From an uncultured Sunxiuqinia sp. (GTDB lineage: Bacteria > Bacteroidota > Bacteroidia > Bacteroidales > Prolixibacteraceae), in assembly GCF_947495665.1 (NCBI RefSeq), contig NZ_CANLZV010000001.1:124001-188000 (forward strand): 64,000 nucleotides of DNA, written 5' to 3'. The translations under genes were made by a program, and so were the position numbers. Positions 37,071-46,458 of the stretch are shown here, piece by piece. Every line of letters starts with the position of its first letter. Within the stretch, counting starts at the first letter, position 1. The notes beneath the pieces were generated by a model that saw only the letters and a program-made list of their open reading frames with translations, did not search any database and was not told the DNA's origin.

Positions 37071-37718
37071 GGAGTAGGGAGAATCCAAAGAATGACAATT
37101 TTTCAAAGGCACAGGATCAGGCTAAGGAAGTCCCATGCTCTCTGCCAAATGACGAACGGACGAAGACAAGAAGACACGAACGCACGAAGTCAGAAAGAAG
37201 TTGAGAGTCATGAGTAGCGAGTATCTGCAATATGACTATTGAATGACTACAATTGATAACCAATGACAAGTCAGTTTAACCACAGAGTAACCAGAAGTCA
37301 ATTACAGAGTGCCACAGAGCGAAAAACGAACTCATGAACCTATGAACTCATGCACATTCTTTAACCGCAAAGACGCAGAAAATCCGCAAAGCAATCAAGG
37401 AATGACGAACAGACGAAGGCAAGAAGACACGAACGCGCGAAGTCAGAAAGAAGTTGAGAGTCATGAGTCGCGAGTATCTGCAATATGACTATTGAATGAC
37501 TACAATTGACAACCAATGACAAGTCAGTTTAACCACAGAGTAATCAGGAGTGAATCACAGAGTGCCACAGAGCGAAAAACGAACTCATGAACCTATGAAC
37601 TCATGCACATTCTTTAACCGCAAAGACGCAAAAGATCCGCAAAGCAATCAAGGAATGACCGTCAATTGACTACTAATGACTATCTATGACAAGTACCAGG
37701 CCCAATCCTCTTGCGAGT
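37071..37718. other. Spacer with a 253-bp tandem duplication
   Basis: Apart from the tandem duplication at 37148-37653, the flanking 75 bp on each side contain only related phrases (AATGACAATT, TTGACTACTAATGAC). No gene. It is the intergenic region between convergent genes. Confidence 0.7.
37148..37653. repeat. Tandem duplication of a 253-bp unit
   Basis: Unit 1 is 37148-37400 and unit 2 is 37401-37653, at exactly 253 bp offset with only scattered changes. Each unit contains GACGAAGGCAAGAAGACACG-like phrases, ACCACAGAGTAA...CACAGAGTGCCACAGAG and AACTCATGAACCTATGAACTC. The ACCACAGAG...CACAGAG phrase family is a widespread bacterial intergenic repeat type. An inverted copy of part of the unit lies at 26900-27030. 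Confidence 0.9.
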
Positions 37719-40019
37719 TTAGTTGCTTACTTCAAACTGATGCGTGCCGGAGCCCAGGTTTTTTATGATTAAGAATTCTTCTGATTTTTGGTACTTTGCT
37801 TTTCGGTTGTTATGGCTTACCTGCTGTGCTTTTGACCAAAATGGCAGGTAAACATCAGCCGTTGTATTGGCTGGAATAATTACTTTAAGCTGGAAACGCT
37901 TCTCAGGTTCGTTAAAAAAGGAAACCTGAACATCTCCCCGGATGGTTGGGCATTTGATTTGCGCTTGCTTTAGTGTTCCCGGCTGTGGCTTGATTCGGAT
38001 TTTGCTGAATCCTGGTTCCAGAGGTTCAATGCCCATCAGTTTTCGTGGGATAATGTTGGCCGGCACAGAGCCCCAGGCGTGATTCCAGTCCTGATTGGGC
38101 TTGTATTTGTTGTCCCAGGCTTCCATCGTGATGGTGGATCCGGCCCGAATCATGTTGTACCAGCTTCGCTCGCTGGTTGATGTTAGCAGTTCCAGCCCAT
38201 AGTCGGCATTATGCCCGTCGTAGACAGCCTCCATTAAAAACTGCGAACCATAAACACTGCAGGCCATCCCGCGGGAGCGAATAAACGCATTGATTGCTTC
38301 GGTGTTTTTAGACGGGGCCAACCCAAAAGCCAGGGGAAACATGTTGGCATGCAGCGAGGCATGGTCAGTTCCGATACCATCGGTGTAGATTTTTCGTTTC
38401 GGATCGATTAATTTCTCATTGAAGTGTTTTTGGAGCCGCGCAGCACGCTTGGCGTAGAACTCACTTTCGTCAGTATATCCCAGTTGGTTTGCAATGGTGC
38501 TCATCACTTTTAAGGCGAAGTAGTGGTAAGCATTGACGACGGTGTTGATATCCTGAAATACAAAGCCATCGGTTTCGCCGGCTTCATTTTTCCCCAGTCC
38601 CAAAATGCCGGTGTGTGGCCAATCAACTATGTCGCGAAGCTGATCATTTAAATGAATGGATTCGAGTACACTTGGCGTAACTATACCGGTGCGGGTGCTG
38701 ATGAAGCCCAACTCATCGGCAAGAGGTAACAGTGTTTTGGCTTTTAAGTCGGAGTAGTGCTGTTCCAGCGACTCTTTGTTACCTGTATAGAGGTAATCAT
38801 TCCAGGCCATCAGGACCGATTGAAGAATCCATTCGGTAGGCCAGGTGGCATGATGAATCAGGTATTCATACGAGTGGCGGGCCATGCTGTACTCGCGGGC
38901 AACACCATAGTGGCAGAGTTGATTGATCAGGGCATCGGCTTCGTAGGGGATACGTTCGCGGTCGCCATCAACATAAATTCCGGCAAAAGAGGTTGCCTTT
39001 ATGGAGTATTTGCACAAGTCCCAAACCTGATTAAGCACCGTGTCGGAACTGGTAAAGAACGATTCTGTTTCATCAAAGGGATAAAAGACTGTTTCGCGTG
39101 TGACCTGATGTTTCTCAATCGGGTGTTTATAGCCCTCGATTTCAACATAGCGAAAAGGAAAAACATCGCCAATGTATTGGGGAATCGGAATAGCACGGGG
39201 GCCTGTGTTGCGTTGATCCGGCTTGATGGCAATGAGGTAGGTGTTGCGTCCGTTGTTAAGCTTGAGCTGGTATTCAGCGTAGCGTCTGCTTCCTCCGGGA
39301 TTTGGATCAATCTGCTGATTGCTCAGGACTTCTCCCATACGCAGGGTGATGGTATCGCCTTCGGTTCCATCCAGGCTTAGCCGAATGCGTCCAAAGGCCG
39401 CTTTCCCCAAATCAATAAATGTTGTTTCCGGGGTTCGGGCTTCAATTGTTTGAGGGTGGTCATCCTGCTTTTGAAGGGGATAGCGAGCGGTCGCGTAGTT
39501 TTGAAGCTGTGAAGCCATTTTGAACTGAGAGACAGCAGACCAGGTGGATTCAACGCCATGGTTATCCCAGGTTTTTACTTTCCAAAAGTAAACGGAGTCG
39601 GGCAGAAGGGCTTTTCCTTGGTAGCTCAGGTTGATGGACTGGCTGCTTGCTACTTTCCCCGAATTCCAATAATCCCCTTCATTGTTTTGAATATGATGCC
39701 GGGATGAAGCAACCAGAACTTGCCAGGCCACTTGCATGGTGTTGTTTTGATTGGAATTAACCACCCAGCCAAAGAACGGTTTTCGTTGTGCAATTTCAGT
39801 AAACTGGAAGTTCTCCCGACGGAAAATGGCCTGGTCAAGCTGTGTGCTGACCGGATAGCCATTCAGGAAGACCTGATCGGCATCGGTGAGTAGATTGATC
39901 GAAAGCTGCGTGGGGCAATTTCTTGTTGTTGCGCTGGAAGGCTGGGAACTTGCGAGCATTAATAGCAGGAAAAAAGGCATGAGCAGAAGTTTTTCTGCAC
40001 TTTGGTGGGGATGAGTCAT
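37719..40019 (-). CDS. Exported alpha-L-rhamnosidase-like enzyme (GH78)
   Basis: 766 residues. Signal segment MPFFLLLMLASSQPSSA (a Met at residue 14 is an alternative start). An N-terminal FnIII-like part has YWNSGKVASSQS and YFWKVKTWDNHG, then beta-sandwich domains, then the (alpha/alpha)6 barrel. Acid-site motif at 350-362: VDGDRERIPYEAD (Asp351, Glu355, Asp362); this lacks the Cys-Pro of the usual DCPxRE form. The base Glu lies in STITMEAWD. A C-terminal beta-sandwich ends the protein. Hydrolyses terminal alpha-L-rhamnose (family knowledge). It precedes the gamma-glutamyltranspeptidase gene on the map, downstream of it in transcription. Confidence 0.88.
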   Translation of the reverse strand: MTHPHQSAEKLLLMPFFLLLMLASSQPSSATTRNCPTQLSINLLTDADQVFLNGYPVSTQLDQAIFRRENFQFTEIAQRKPFFGWVVNSNQNNTMQVAWQVLVASSRHHIQNNEGDYWNSGKVASSQSINLSYQGKALLPDSVYFWKVKTWDNHGVESTWSAVSQFKMASQLQNYATARYPLQKQDDHPQTIEARTPETTFIDLGKAAFGRIRLSLDGTEGDTITLRMGEVLSNQQIDPNPGGSRRYAEYQLKLNNGRNTYLIAIKPDQRNTGPRAIPIPQYIGDVFPFRYVEIEGYKHPIEKHQVTRETVFYPFDETESFFTSSDTVLNQVWDLCKYSIKATSFAGIYVDGDRERIPYEADALINQLCHYGVAREYSMARHSYEYLIHHATWPTEWILQSVLMAWNDYLYTGNKESLEQHYSDLKAKTLLPLADELGFISTRTGIVTPSVLESIHLNDQLRDIVDWPHTGILGLGKNEAGETDGFVFQDINTVVNAYHYFALKVMSTIANQLGYTDESEFYAKRAARLQKHFNEKLIDPKRKIYTDGIGTDHASLHANMFPLAFGLAPSKNTEAINAFIRSRGMACSVYGSQFLMEAVYDGHNADYGLELLTSTSERSWYNMIRAGSTITMEAWDNKYKPNQDWNHAWGSVPANIIPRKLMGIEPLEPGFSKIRIKPQPGTLKQAQIKCPTIRGDVQVSFFNEPEKRFQLKVIIPANTTADVYLPFWSKAQQVSHNNRKAKYQKSEEFLIIKNLGSGTHQFEVSN

Positions 40020-40063
40020 GGGACATTTGATTTTATAGGTTGGTCTGTTGTTTTTCGGATTGG

Positions 40064-41752
40064 TTAGTAGCCTGCAGCTTGTCCGTCTTTTCGGGATTCG
40101 GAAGCACCCAGGAAAACCTTGTTCTTCGGCTCCCAGCGGATGGCTTGATAGCCACCGTATCCTCCGCGGGAGTAGTTGATTTGATGTCCTTTGCTTATTA
40201 GTTCCCGGATGGTGGGGTAGTCAAAGCCACTTTCCAGGAAAACAGTTCCGCCATCGGTCATCTTTTCGCCCGTAGGCTGGCTCGATCCCTCATGGCGTAT
40301 TCGTGGGGCATCGCCGGCTTCCTGCAGATTCATGCCAAAATCAATCAGGTTGCAAATGACCTGAACATGGCCCTGAGGCTGCATGGCACCACCCATCAGC
40401 CCAAAACTCATGAATGGCTGGCCGTCTTTAGTGATGAAGGCCGGGATGATGGTGTGAAACGGACGTTTGTGTGGCGCATAAACATTATGGTGCCCTTCTT
40501 CAAGGGCAAACAGTTCACCGCGGTTTTGCAGAACAAATCCCAGTTTTCCGGGTGTCATGCCAGAACCCATGCCGCGGTAGTTGCTCTGAATTAATGAAAC
40601 CATATTGCCCTCGTCATCCGCTGTTGTCAGGTAAATGGTGTTTCCCTGCTCGAGCTCTCCGGCCGGAAAGCTTTGGCTGGCTTTTTGCAGGTCAATGAGT
40701 TTAGCGCGTTCCGTGGCGTACTCTTTTGAAATCAGTTCGTCCACCGGAAGCGTATTGAAGTCGGGATCAGAATAGTATTTGGCGCGATCTTCGAAGGCCA
40801 GTTTCTTGGCTTCTATAAAGAGATGCATGTATTCCGGCGAGCCAAAACCCATCTCCGAAATGTCGTATTGCTCCAGTATGTTGAGGATCTGCAAAACAGC
40901 TGTTCCTTGTCCATTGGGAGGTAGTTCCCATATGTCGTAGCCGCGGTAGCTGGTTGAAAGAGGCTCTACCCATTCCGAAGAATGATCCGCCAAGTCTTGC
41001 AGGCTCAGAAACCCTCCCTGAGCTTGCAGGTAGTCAACCATTTTATGGGCTATTTCTCCTTTGTAAAAGGCATCGCGACCTTCGGTGGCAATTTGTTCAA
41101 GGGTGTTGGCTAAGAGCGGATTTTTAAAGATTTCGCCTTTGCCAGGTGCTTGTCCATTTGGTAGGAAGACTTCTGCAAATCCCGGATAGTCTTTTAGAAT
41201 TTCGGCATTACGTTTCCAATAGTAGGCAATTAGCTCTGATACAGGAAATCCTTGTCGCGCGTATCGAATGGCAGGCAGCAGGATCTGTCTCATCGTGAGG
41301 CTTCCAAACCGTTGGTGAAGCTCGGACCACCCGTCAACACACCCGGGGACTGAAACGGAAAGCGGACCATAAGCAGGTACTTTAGCGTAGTTGTGTGCTT
41401 TAAAATAGTCGAGGGTCAGTTGGTAGGGAGAACGGCCGCTGGCATTCAGCCCGTAAAGTTTCTGAGTTTTGGCATCCCAAACGATGGCAAAAAGATCGCC
41501 TCCAATTCCACAGCCAACGGGTTCTACGAGTCCTAAAACAGCATTGGCAGCAATGGCTGCGTCAATGGCATTACCGCCTGACTTTAGAATGTCGAGGGCT
41601 ACTTGGGTGGCGAGTGGTTGACTGGTGCAAGCCATGCCATGCTGAGCTATTACTTCGCTGCGTGTGGCAAATTGATGACCTGTGATTCGGTCCTGGGCAA
41701 GCATGAAGAAATTCAGGCATAGAGCCAACAAGAGTAAGACAGATTTTTTCAT
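40064..41752 (-). CDS. Gamma-glutamyltranspeptidase, exported
   Basis: 562 residues. Signal peptide MKKSVLLLLALCLNFFMLAQ. The Ntn-hydrolase fold is visible: GMACTSQPLATQVALDILKSGGNAIDAAIA near residue 39, and the autocleavage-site region GNTIYLTTADDEGNMVSLIQSNY near residue 375, where the nucleophilic Thr (in NTIYL) becomes the N-terminus of the small subunit. The later GLMGGAMQPQGHVQV segment replaces the usual GSPGGSRI of E. coli Ggt, as in acylase-like relatives. Probably periplasmic, releasing glutamate from glutathione or gamma-glutamyl compounds. Linked to the GH78 gene by a 44-bp gap. Confidence 0.9.
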   Translation of the reverse strand: MKKSVLLLLALCLNFFMLAQDRITGHQFATRSEVIAQHGMACTSQPLATQVALDILKSGGNAIDAAIAANAVLGLVEPVGCGIGGDLFAIVWDAKTQKLYGLNASGRSPYQLTLDYFKAHNYAKVPAYGPLSVSVPGCVDGWSELHQRFGSLTMRQILLPAIRYARQGFPVSELIAYYWKRNAEILKDYPGFAEVFLPNGQAPGKGEIFKNPLLANTLEQIATEGRDAFYKGEIAHKMVDYLQAQGGFLSLQDLADHSSEWVEPLSTSYRGYDIWELPPNGQGTAVLQILNILEQYDISEMGFGSPEYMHLFIEAKKLAFEDRAKYYSDPDFNTLPVDELISKEYATERAKLIDLQKASQSFPAGELEQGNTIYLTTADDEGNMVSLIQSNYRGMGSGMTPGKLGFVLQNRGELFALEEGHHNVYAPHKRPFHTIIPAFITKDGQPFMSFGLMGGAMQPQGHVQVICNLIDFGMNLQEAGDAPRIRHEGSSQPTGEKMTDGGTVFLESGFDYPTIRELISKGHQINYSRGGYGGYQAIRWEPKNKVFLGASESRKDGQAAGY

Positions 41753-42020
41753 CGGTTGGTTTGTTTAGAGTTTCTGAAAATACACAATTCTGTTGGGTTT
41801 TCAAACCGAGAAAATTGAGAGCTTGGATGATTTTGAGTGACTTACTCGTTGTGGTGTGATAAACTCGTTTCACCAGCGGAATAGCAGATGCAACTGGGCA
41901 AATCAAATACAGTCCGGGCTGTGCCGGTCAATTGTTTGTGTCCTGTGAGTAAAAAAGCTGAAAATAGGCTCCGTAAAAAACGCCAGTTATTACTGATTCG
42001 GATGCAGCACCGTGTGTCAA

Positions 42021-42428
42021 TCAGCTGTTTTTCCGAAACTCGTTCCTTACTGAGCTTGCCAGCTCGTAGCTGGGCTTGTATACATCCCAACGAAAAAATC
42101 CGGTTGTCATCCGGTGCAATTCGCCGTGGATTTGTTCCAAAGAATCCGAGATTCGCGAGCGGAATAGCTGAGCGCAAAGGGCGCATGGTGTTCCGGTGAT
42201 CTCTTCGGTCTCATTGTAAGCATCCTTTAGGGATTCAATTGATTCATCGTATTCTTTATTGATCAAAGAATCGTAAGAGTTAAATAAGCATTGGTTGATT
42301 GTTGCGCGTTGTTTCACGCATCGGCTACCATTGAACTGGCAACTTACAAATTGAATAGGTTCATACTGACCTTGCTGGTCACGGTTTGCGTTTAACCGTG
42401 AAAAAATCCATCCCTTCATGTCCTTCAT
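42021..42428 (-). CDS. Small Cys-containing protein of unknown function, paralogue 1
   Basis: 135 residues. Cysteines at about 30, 37 and 47 (SCQFNGSRC, INQCLFNS) and a CxxC at CALCAQLFRSRI. It shares with the protein at 42831-43241 a common plan: SC-x3-NG-x2-C, IN-x-CL-x-NS, EYD-x-SI-x2-LK, C-x2-CA-x-LFR-x-RI, EQIH-x-ELH-x-MTTG-x-F, YKPS-x-E. No signal peptide. Helical with a possible metal-binding CxxC. Not a family I recognise. Confidence 0.75.
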   Translation of the reverse strand: MKDMKGWIFSRLNANRDQQGQYEPIQFVSCQFNGSRCVKQRATINQCLFNSYDSLINKEYDESIESLKDAYNETEEITGTPCALCAQLFRSRISDSLEQIHGELHRMTTGFFRWDVYKPSYELASSVRNEFRKNS

Positions 42429-42830
42429 TTTTTCTATATTATAAATTACTCAATTATCTGCCTTCTTCACCAATCAAAAAAATATAGAAATCGAATGCCT
42501 TTAAATTGGATTCGAAGGTTAAAAGTAATAGAAATAATTAAATAATAGCTAGTTGCTTCATTTTTTTTTAACAGACATCCTTTTTTACCCGGCATGCTGT
42601 GTGGTGCGAGCTTAACTGTTTGGGAGCTGCTTGTAAGCACTGTGCTATTTTTTAATTTGCTGAAGAGCCATCGTGTCGTTGTTTGCTTCAGGAATTGCCA
42701 ATTGAACTCCTGAATCTATTTGAATAACGAACAAGTTATTGGTCGTGTTGTGTTACTTGCTGGTCTGCATTGAGCCTTTTCATCGGAATGTACAAGTTCG
42801 ATGAAAAGGAATTGGTGTCAGTCCGAATGT
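42429..42830. other. Gene-free spacer (402 bp) between the two paralogues
   Basis: AT-rich, with no supported ORF, repeat or terminator. Fragment-like resemblance to neither paralogue. Confidence 0.6.
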
Positions 42831-43241
42831 TTATATATTTTCTTTGAACTCCTGAATGACGACTGTGGCATATTCAAAGCTGGGTTTGTAGCGTTTGGAT
42901 TTGAAAAGGCCTGTCGTCATTTTGTGTAATTCATCGTGGATTTGTTCCATGGAAGCAGTAATTCGTGTGCGAAAGAGTTTGGCACAACTGGTGCAGGTTG
43001 ACTTTTCCAGTTCTTTGGTTTTATCAAAAGCAATTTTCAACTCATTGATAGAAAAGTCGTATTCGCGATGAGAAAAGTGGTGAAATGAGTTGACCAGGCA
43101 TTCATTGATTTTTTCCCGGTGGGTAGCGCAGTTCTTCCCGTTTTGGGGACAGCTATCCAGCTGAATCGGCTGGTTATTCGGTTCCGTCAGCGTTTTGTCG
43201 GGGGCCGGTTTCGAGTAAGTCCATTGCTCGTTTTCTTTCAT
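42831..43241 (-). CDS. Small Cys-containing protein of unknown function, paralogue 2
   Basis: 136 residues. Cysteines in SCPQNGKNC and INECLVNS and a CxxC in STCTSCAKLFRTRI, aligned one-to-one with paralogue 1. Differs in a longer, charged N-terminus (KENEQWTYSKPAPDKTLTE). Clear tandem duplication, diverged enough to be old. The conserved EQIHDELHKMTTGLF stretch may be a functional core. Function unknown. Confidence 0.75.
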   Translation of the reverse strand: MKENEQWTYSKPAPDKTLTEPNNQPIQLDSCPQNGKNCATHREKINECLVNSFHHFSHREYDFSINELKIAFDKTKELEKSTCTSCAKLFRTRITASMEQIHDELHKMTTGLFKSKRYKPSFEYATVVIQEFKENI

Positions 43242-43402
43242 TTATTGGTTATTTTGGTTTATGTACTTCATATAATTTCCTTTAAAGATAAAAATATCTT
43301 TAAATATAAATGCATTAACCGTATTAAAATTAGAACGATGAAAGCAATTCCTGATTCCGTCTTTTAAATATCGTAAAATAATTGTTTCTTCGGGCAAAAA
43401 AA

Positions 43403-43603
43403 ATGGACGGAAGAAAACGAGCTAATATTCAGATAGAGAGTCATGTGGAGATTGTGCAGAAGCATCATCAACGAACGGGTGAGTTGACAGAAGGTTATGT
43501 TGCCCGTATTTTGACCAAGTCGCCCACGCATCCGCATGGAATAAAAGTGCAATTGGAAACGGGTGAAGTAGGACGGGTGAAAACGATTTTGGAAGATGAT
43601 TAA
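43403..43603 (+). CDS. ywbE: YwbE family protein
   Basis: 66 residues from the ATG at 43403 (MDGRKRANIQIESHVEIV); an upstream start in the same frame adds 7 unconserved residues. The stretch TGELTEGYVARILTKSPTHP followed by HGIKVQLETGEVGRV matches the YwbE/DUF2196 family throughout. A small KOW/OB-like beta protein of unknown function, probably nucleic-acid binding (inference). Confidence 0.9.
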   Translation: MDGRKRANIQIESHVEIVQKHHQRTGELTEGYVARILTKSPTHPHGIKVQLETGEVGRVKTILEDD

Positions 43604-43702
43604 CTGTTGATTTCTCGGGAAAGTTATTCTTTTTGATCAATGATCCGGTAGTCAGTAGAGAGTAAAAAAAAGAGTTGCCGGACTTGTCGTTGGTCAAATT
43701 GC

Positions 43703-43756
43703 AAAAAAAAGGAGTTGGATTGCAGCTTTGTTCGTTGAAAGAAAGCTGCAATCCAA
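43703..43756 (-). terminator. Terminator of pheT
   Basis: A perfect 15-bp stem (TTGGATTGCAGCTTT at 43715-43729 with AAAGCTGCAATCCAA at 43742-43756), 12-nt loop, followed on the minus strand by a run of eight Ts (43710-43703). Lies 17 bp below the pheT stop. Confidence 0.85.
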
Positions 43757-43772
43757 ATTCCAATAATTCTTC

Positions 43773-46229
43773 TTAGCGAAGTTTTGCCCCCAGTTCTTTG
43801 TCAAACTGGAAAATTAACTTCTGCATGATTTTATCAATTTGCTTGTCTTTAAGCGTCTTTTCATCATCGCGCAAAGTGAAACTGACGGCGTAAGATTTCT
43901 TACCTTCCGGCACACCCTGGCCTTCATAAACATCAAACAAATCGACTGCTCGCAGGAGTTTGCGTTCAACCTTAAAGGCCAGCTCGCGAATTTGTCCAAA
44001 CTGCACTTCTTTGTTCAGCAACAAGGCTAAGTCCCGACGAACTTCAGGGTATTTAGGCAGTTCTGAATAAAGCGTCTGGTTGTTTTTCTGATCCTGTATA
44101 ATGGTTCCCATCACCAGGTCAGCTGCATAAACCGGATTGTCAATCTCAAATTGTTTTCTCAGTTTGGGGTGAACAATTCCAATTTCCACAACCTTTTTGT
44201 TGCCATTGCGGGTTGAGTAAGTTAAGCCTTCGCTGAAAAGTTCGTTGCTGAAGCTTTCAAGGTTTAACTTATCGTTTTTCAGTCCCATTTTCGCCAGCAG
44301 GTTCTCGGCATAGGTTTTCAACTGGTAGAAACTGCTTTCTGCCTGAGGAGAAGTCCAGTTTTCCCTTTCCTTTGCTCCGGTGATAAACAAGGCCAGGTGT
44401 TCTTCCTCGTGATAGTTTTTCAGGCGGTCCGCTGTTTGGTTATCATTGTTGTAGAAGTAGCAGTTGCCAAATTCGTACAACCGAAGGTCTGCATTTTGGC
44501 GGTTCGCGTTGCGGGCAATGGCTTCCAAACCACCGAAAAGCAGGGTTTGGCGCATAACTCCCAAGTCATTGCTTAACGGATTGAACAGCTTGACGGTATG
44601 TTCGTCTTTGTAGGTTTCTCCGTTTTCGTAATAGGATGCCTTGGTGAGCGAGTTCGACCAAATTTCATTAAACCCCTGGGCGGTTAGCATATCGGCCAGC
44701 AACATGCGAATTTTCTCCGGGTTGTGTGCGTTCGAGTATTGCAGCGAAGCATTCACTTTGGATGGAATTTCAATGTTGTTGTACCCGTAAATCCGCAGGA
44801 TTTCTTCCACCACATCGGCTTCGCGTTTAACATCTACCCGGTAAGGAGGTACAGAAAGCGACAAGCCTGTTTCTGTTTCGTTGTCGATTTTTATCTCCAG
44901 TCCTTCAAGAATCAGCTTGATTCGCTCAGCTCCCAGGTCTTTTCCAATTAACCGTTGGATGTTGGCATAGCTCACTTCAACTTTGAAGTCTTCGATAGGA
45001 GTGGGGTAAATATCTACGATTTCGGAGGATATTTTTCCGCCGGCAATTTCCTTAATAAGTAAGGCCGCACGTTTTAGGGCATAAATTACCCCATTGGGAT
45101 CCGTACCGCGCTCGAAACGAAATGAAGCGTCAGTATTTAAGCCATGGCGGCGTGCTGTTTTCCGGATGTAAACCGGATCAAAACAAGCCGACTCAAGGAA
45201 AATAGTTGTTGTAGAATCTTTTACGCCTGACTGAATGCCGCCGAAAACACCACCAATGCACATGCCTTCCTGAGCGTTGCAAATCATAAGGTCGTCCTCG
45301 TGCAGTTCGCGTTCCACTTCATCCAGAGTCGTAAATTTGGTGCCGGCAGGAAGTGTTTGAACCACCACCTTGTTTCCGGTTATTTGGTTGGCATCGAAAG
45401 CGTGCAGCGGCTGTCCGGTTTCAAACAGCACGTAGTTGGTAATATCCACCACATTGTTGATCGGACTCAAACCAATGGTTTTTAACCGGTTTTTCAACCA
45501 GTCTGGTGATTCCGCCACCTTCACGCCGCTAATGGTTACACCGGCATAGCGTGGGCATGCTTCGGGTGTTGCTACTTCAACGGGAATTTCCAGCGAGTGG
45601 TCATCCACTTTGAAGGCTTCCACGGAGGGCTTGGTGTAGACGATGGCTTGTTCCTGTTTCAGGTAGGCAGCCAGGTCGCGGGCCACACCAATGTGTGAGG
45701 CTCCGTCAATGCGGTTGGGCGTTAAGTCCACTTCAATGGAATAATCAGATTCAACATTGAAATAAGTGTTGGCAGGGGTTCCTACCACCGCATCGGCCGG
45801 TAAAACCATAATGCCATCGTGACTTTTGCCAAGGCCAATTTCGTCTTCGGCGCAAATCATTCCTTGTGACTCTTCGCCACGGATTTTGGACCGTTTGATG
45901 ACAAACTCTTCTTCTCCGCTATAAAGCGTTGTTCCTATGGTAGCCACGACCACTTTTTGCCCGGCGGCTACATTGGGTGCTCCGCAAACGATTGGGAGCG
46001 GGCTGTCGGTTCCAACATCAACCGTAGTTTTGCTCAGGTGATCAGAGTTGGGATGTTTCTCGCAGGTGAGCACTTCGCCAATAACTAACCCCCGAAGTCC
46101 GCCTTTAATACTTTCCACTTCTTCAATACTGCCAATTTCAAGGCCTGTCTGCGTAAGTACTCCTTCCAATTGTTGCGGAGTAAGATCAGTTGCTATATAG
46201 TCTTTTAGCCACTTGTAGGAAATTTTCAT
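43773..46229 (-). CDS. pheT: Phenylalanyl-tRNA synthetase beta subunit
   Basis: 818 residues, full length. Starts MKISYKWLKDYIATDL, then the tRNA-binding EMAP-like domain (VIGEVLTCEKHPNSDHLSKT near 50-70; CGAPNVAAGQKVVVA), B3/B4 editing region (about 210-390; GLSPINNVVDITNYVLFE, GTDPNGVIYALKRAA), B5, catalytic-core-like domain, and the C-terminal anticodon-binding FDX-ACB domain (PKYPEVRRDLALLLN). Charges tRNA-Phe together with PheS, which is not in this window. Own promoter upstream and own terminator downstream indicate a single-gene transcript. Confidence 0.97.
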   Translation of the reverse strand: MKISYKWLKDYIATDLTPQQLEGVLTQTGLEIGSIEEVESIKGGLRGLVIGEVLTCEKHPNSDHLSKTTVDVGTDSPLPIVCGAPNVAAGQKVVVATIGTTLYSGEEEFVIKRSKIRGEESQGMICAEDEIGLGKSHDGIMVLPADAVVGTPANTYFNVESDYSIEVDLTPNRIDGASHIGVARDLAAYLKQEQAIVYTKPSVEAFKVDDHSLEIPVEVATPEACPRYAGVTISGVKVAESPDWLKNRLKTIGLSPINNVVDITNYVLFETGQPLHAFDANQITGNKVVVQTLPAGTKFTTLDEVERELHEDDLMICNAQEGMCIGGVFGGIQSGVKDSTTTIFLESACFDPVYIRKTARRHGLNTDASFRFERGTDPNGVIYALKRAALLIKEIAGGKISSEIVDIYPTPIEDFKVEVSYANIQRLIGKDLGAERIKLILEGLEIKIDNETETGLSLSVPPYRVDVKREADVVEEILRIYGYNNIEIPSKVNASLQYSNAHNPEKIRMLLADMLTAQGFNEIWSNSLTKASYYENGETYKDEHTVKLFNPLSNDLGVMRQTLLFGGLEAIARNANRQNADLRLYEFGNCYFYNNDNQTADRLKNYHEEEHLALFITGAKERENWTSPQAESSFYQLKTYAENLLAKMGLKNDKLNLESFSNELFSEGLTYSTRNGNKKVVEIGIVHPKLRKQFEIDNPVYAADLVMGTIIQDQKNNQTLYSELPKYPEVRRDLALLLNKEVQFGQIRELAFKVERKLLRAVDLFDVYEGQGVPEGKKSYAVSFTLRDDEKTLKDKQIDKIMQKLIFQFDKELGAKLR

Positions 46230-46280
46230 AATTGCAATGCTTTATGCTGAATTTGAGAATGTCAGTCTTTTTGAGACCTG

Positions 46281-46311
46281 CAAAAGTAAGCATTTTTTGG
46301 GGTGGGGCAAA
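46281..46311 (-). promoter_or_regulatory. Promoter of pheT
   Basis: Minus strand: TTTG at 46311-46308, 19-nt spacer, TACTTTTG at 46288-46281. Same -7 octamer and same spacer length as the stable-RNA promoter at 60342-60372. The start codon of pheT follows about 50 nt downstream. Confidence 0.75.
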
Positions 46312-46458
46312 GTTGTATAATTATTGTGTTTTTATTTTTTTCAGAATAAAAGCTAAAAGGTCTTCCTTGTTTTAACCGGGACTAACAAGTGTCATCTTCT
46401 GTTGTCAAATATTTTCTTATTTTACGCACCAAATTTTTCAAAAAATAACACAAAGAAG

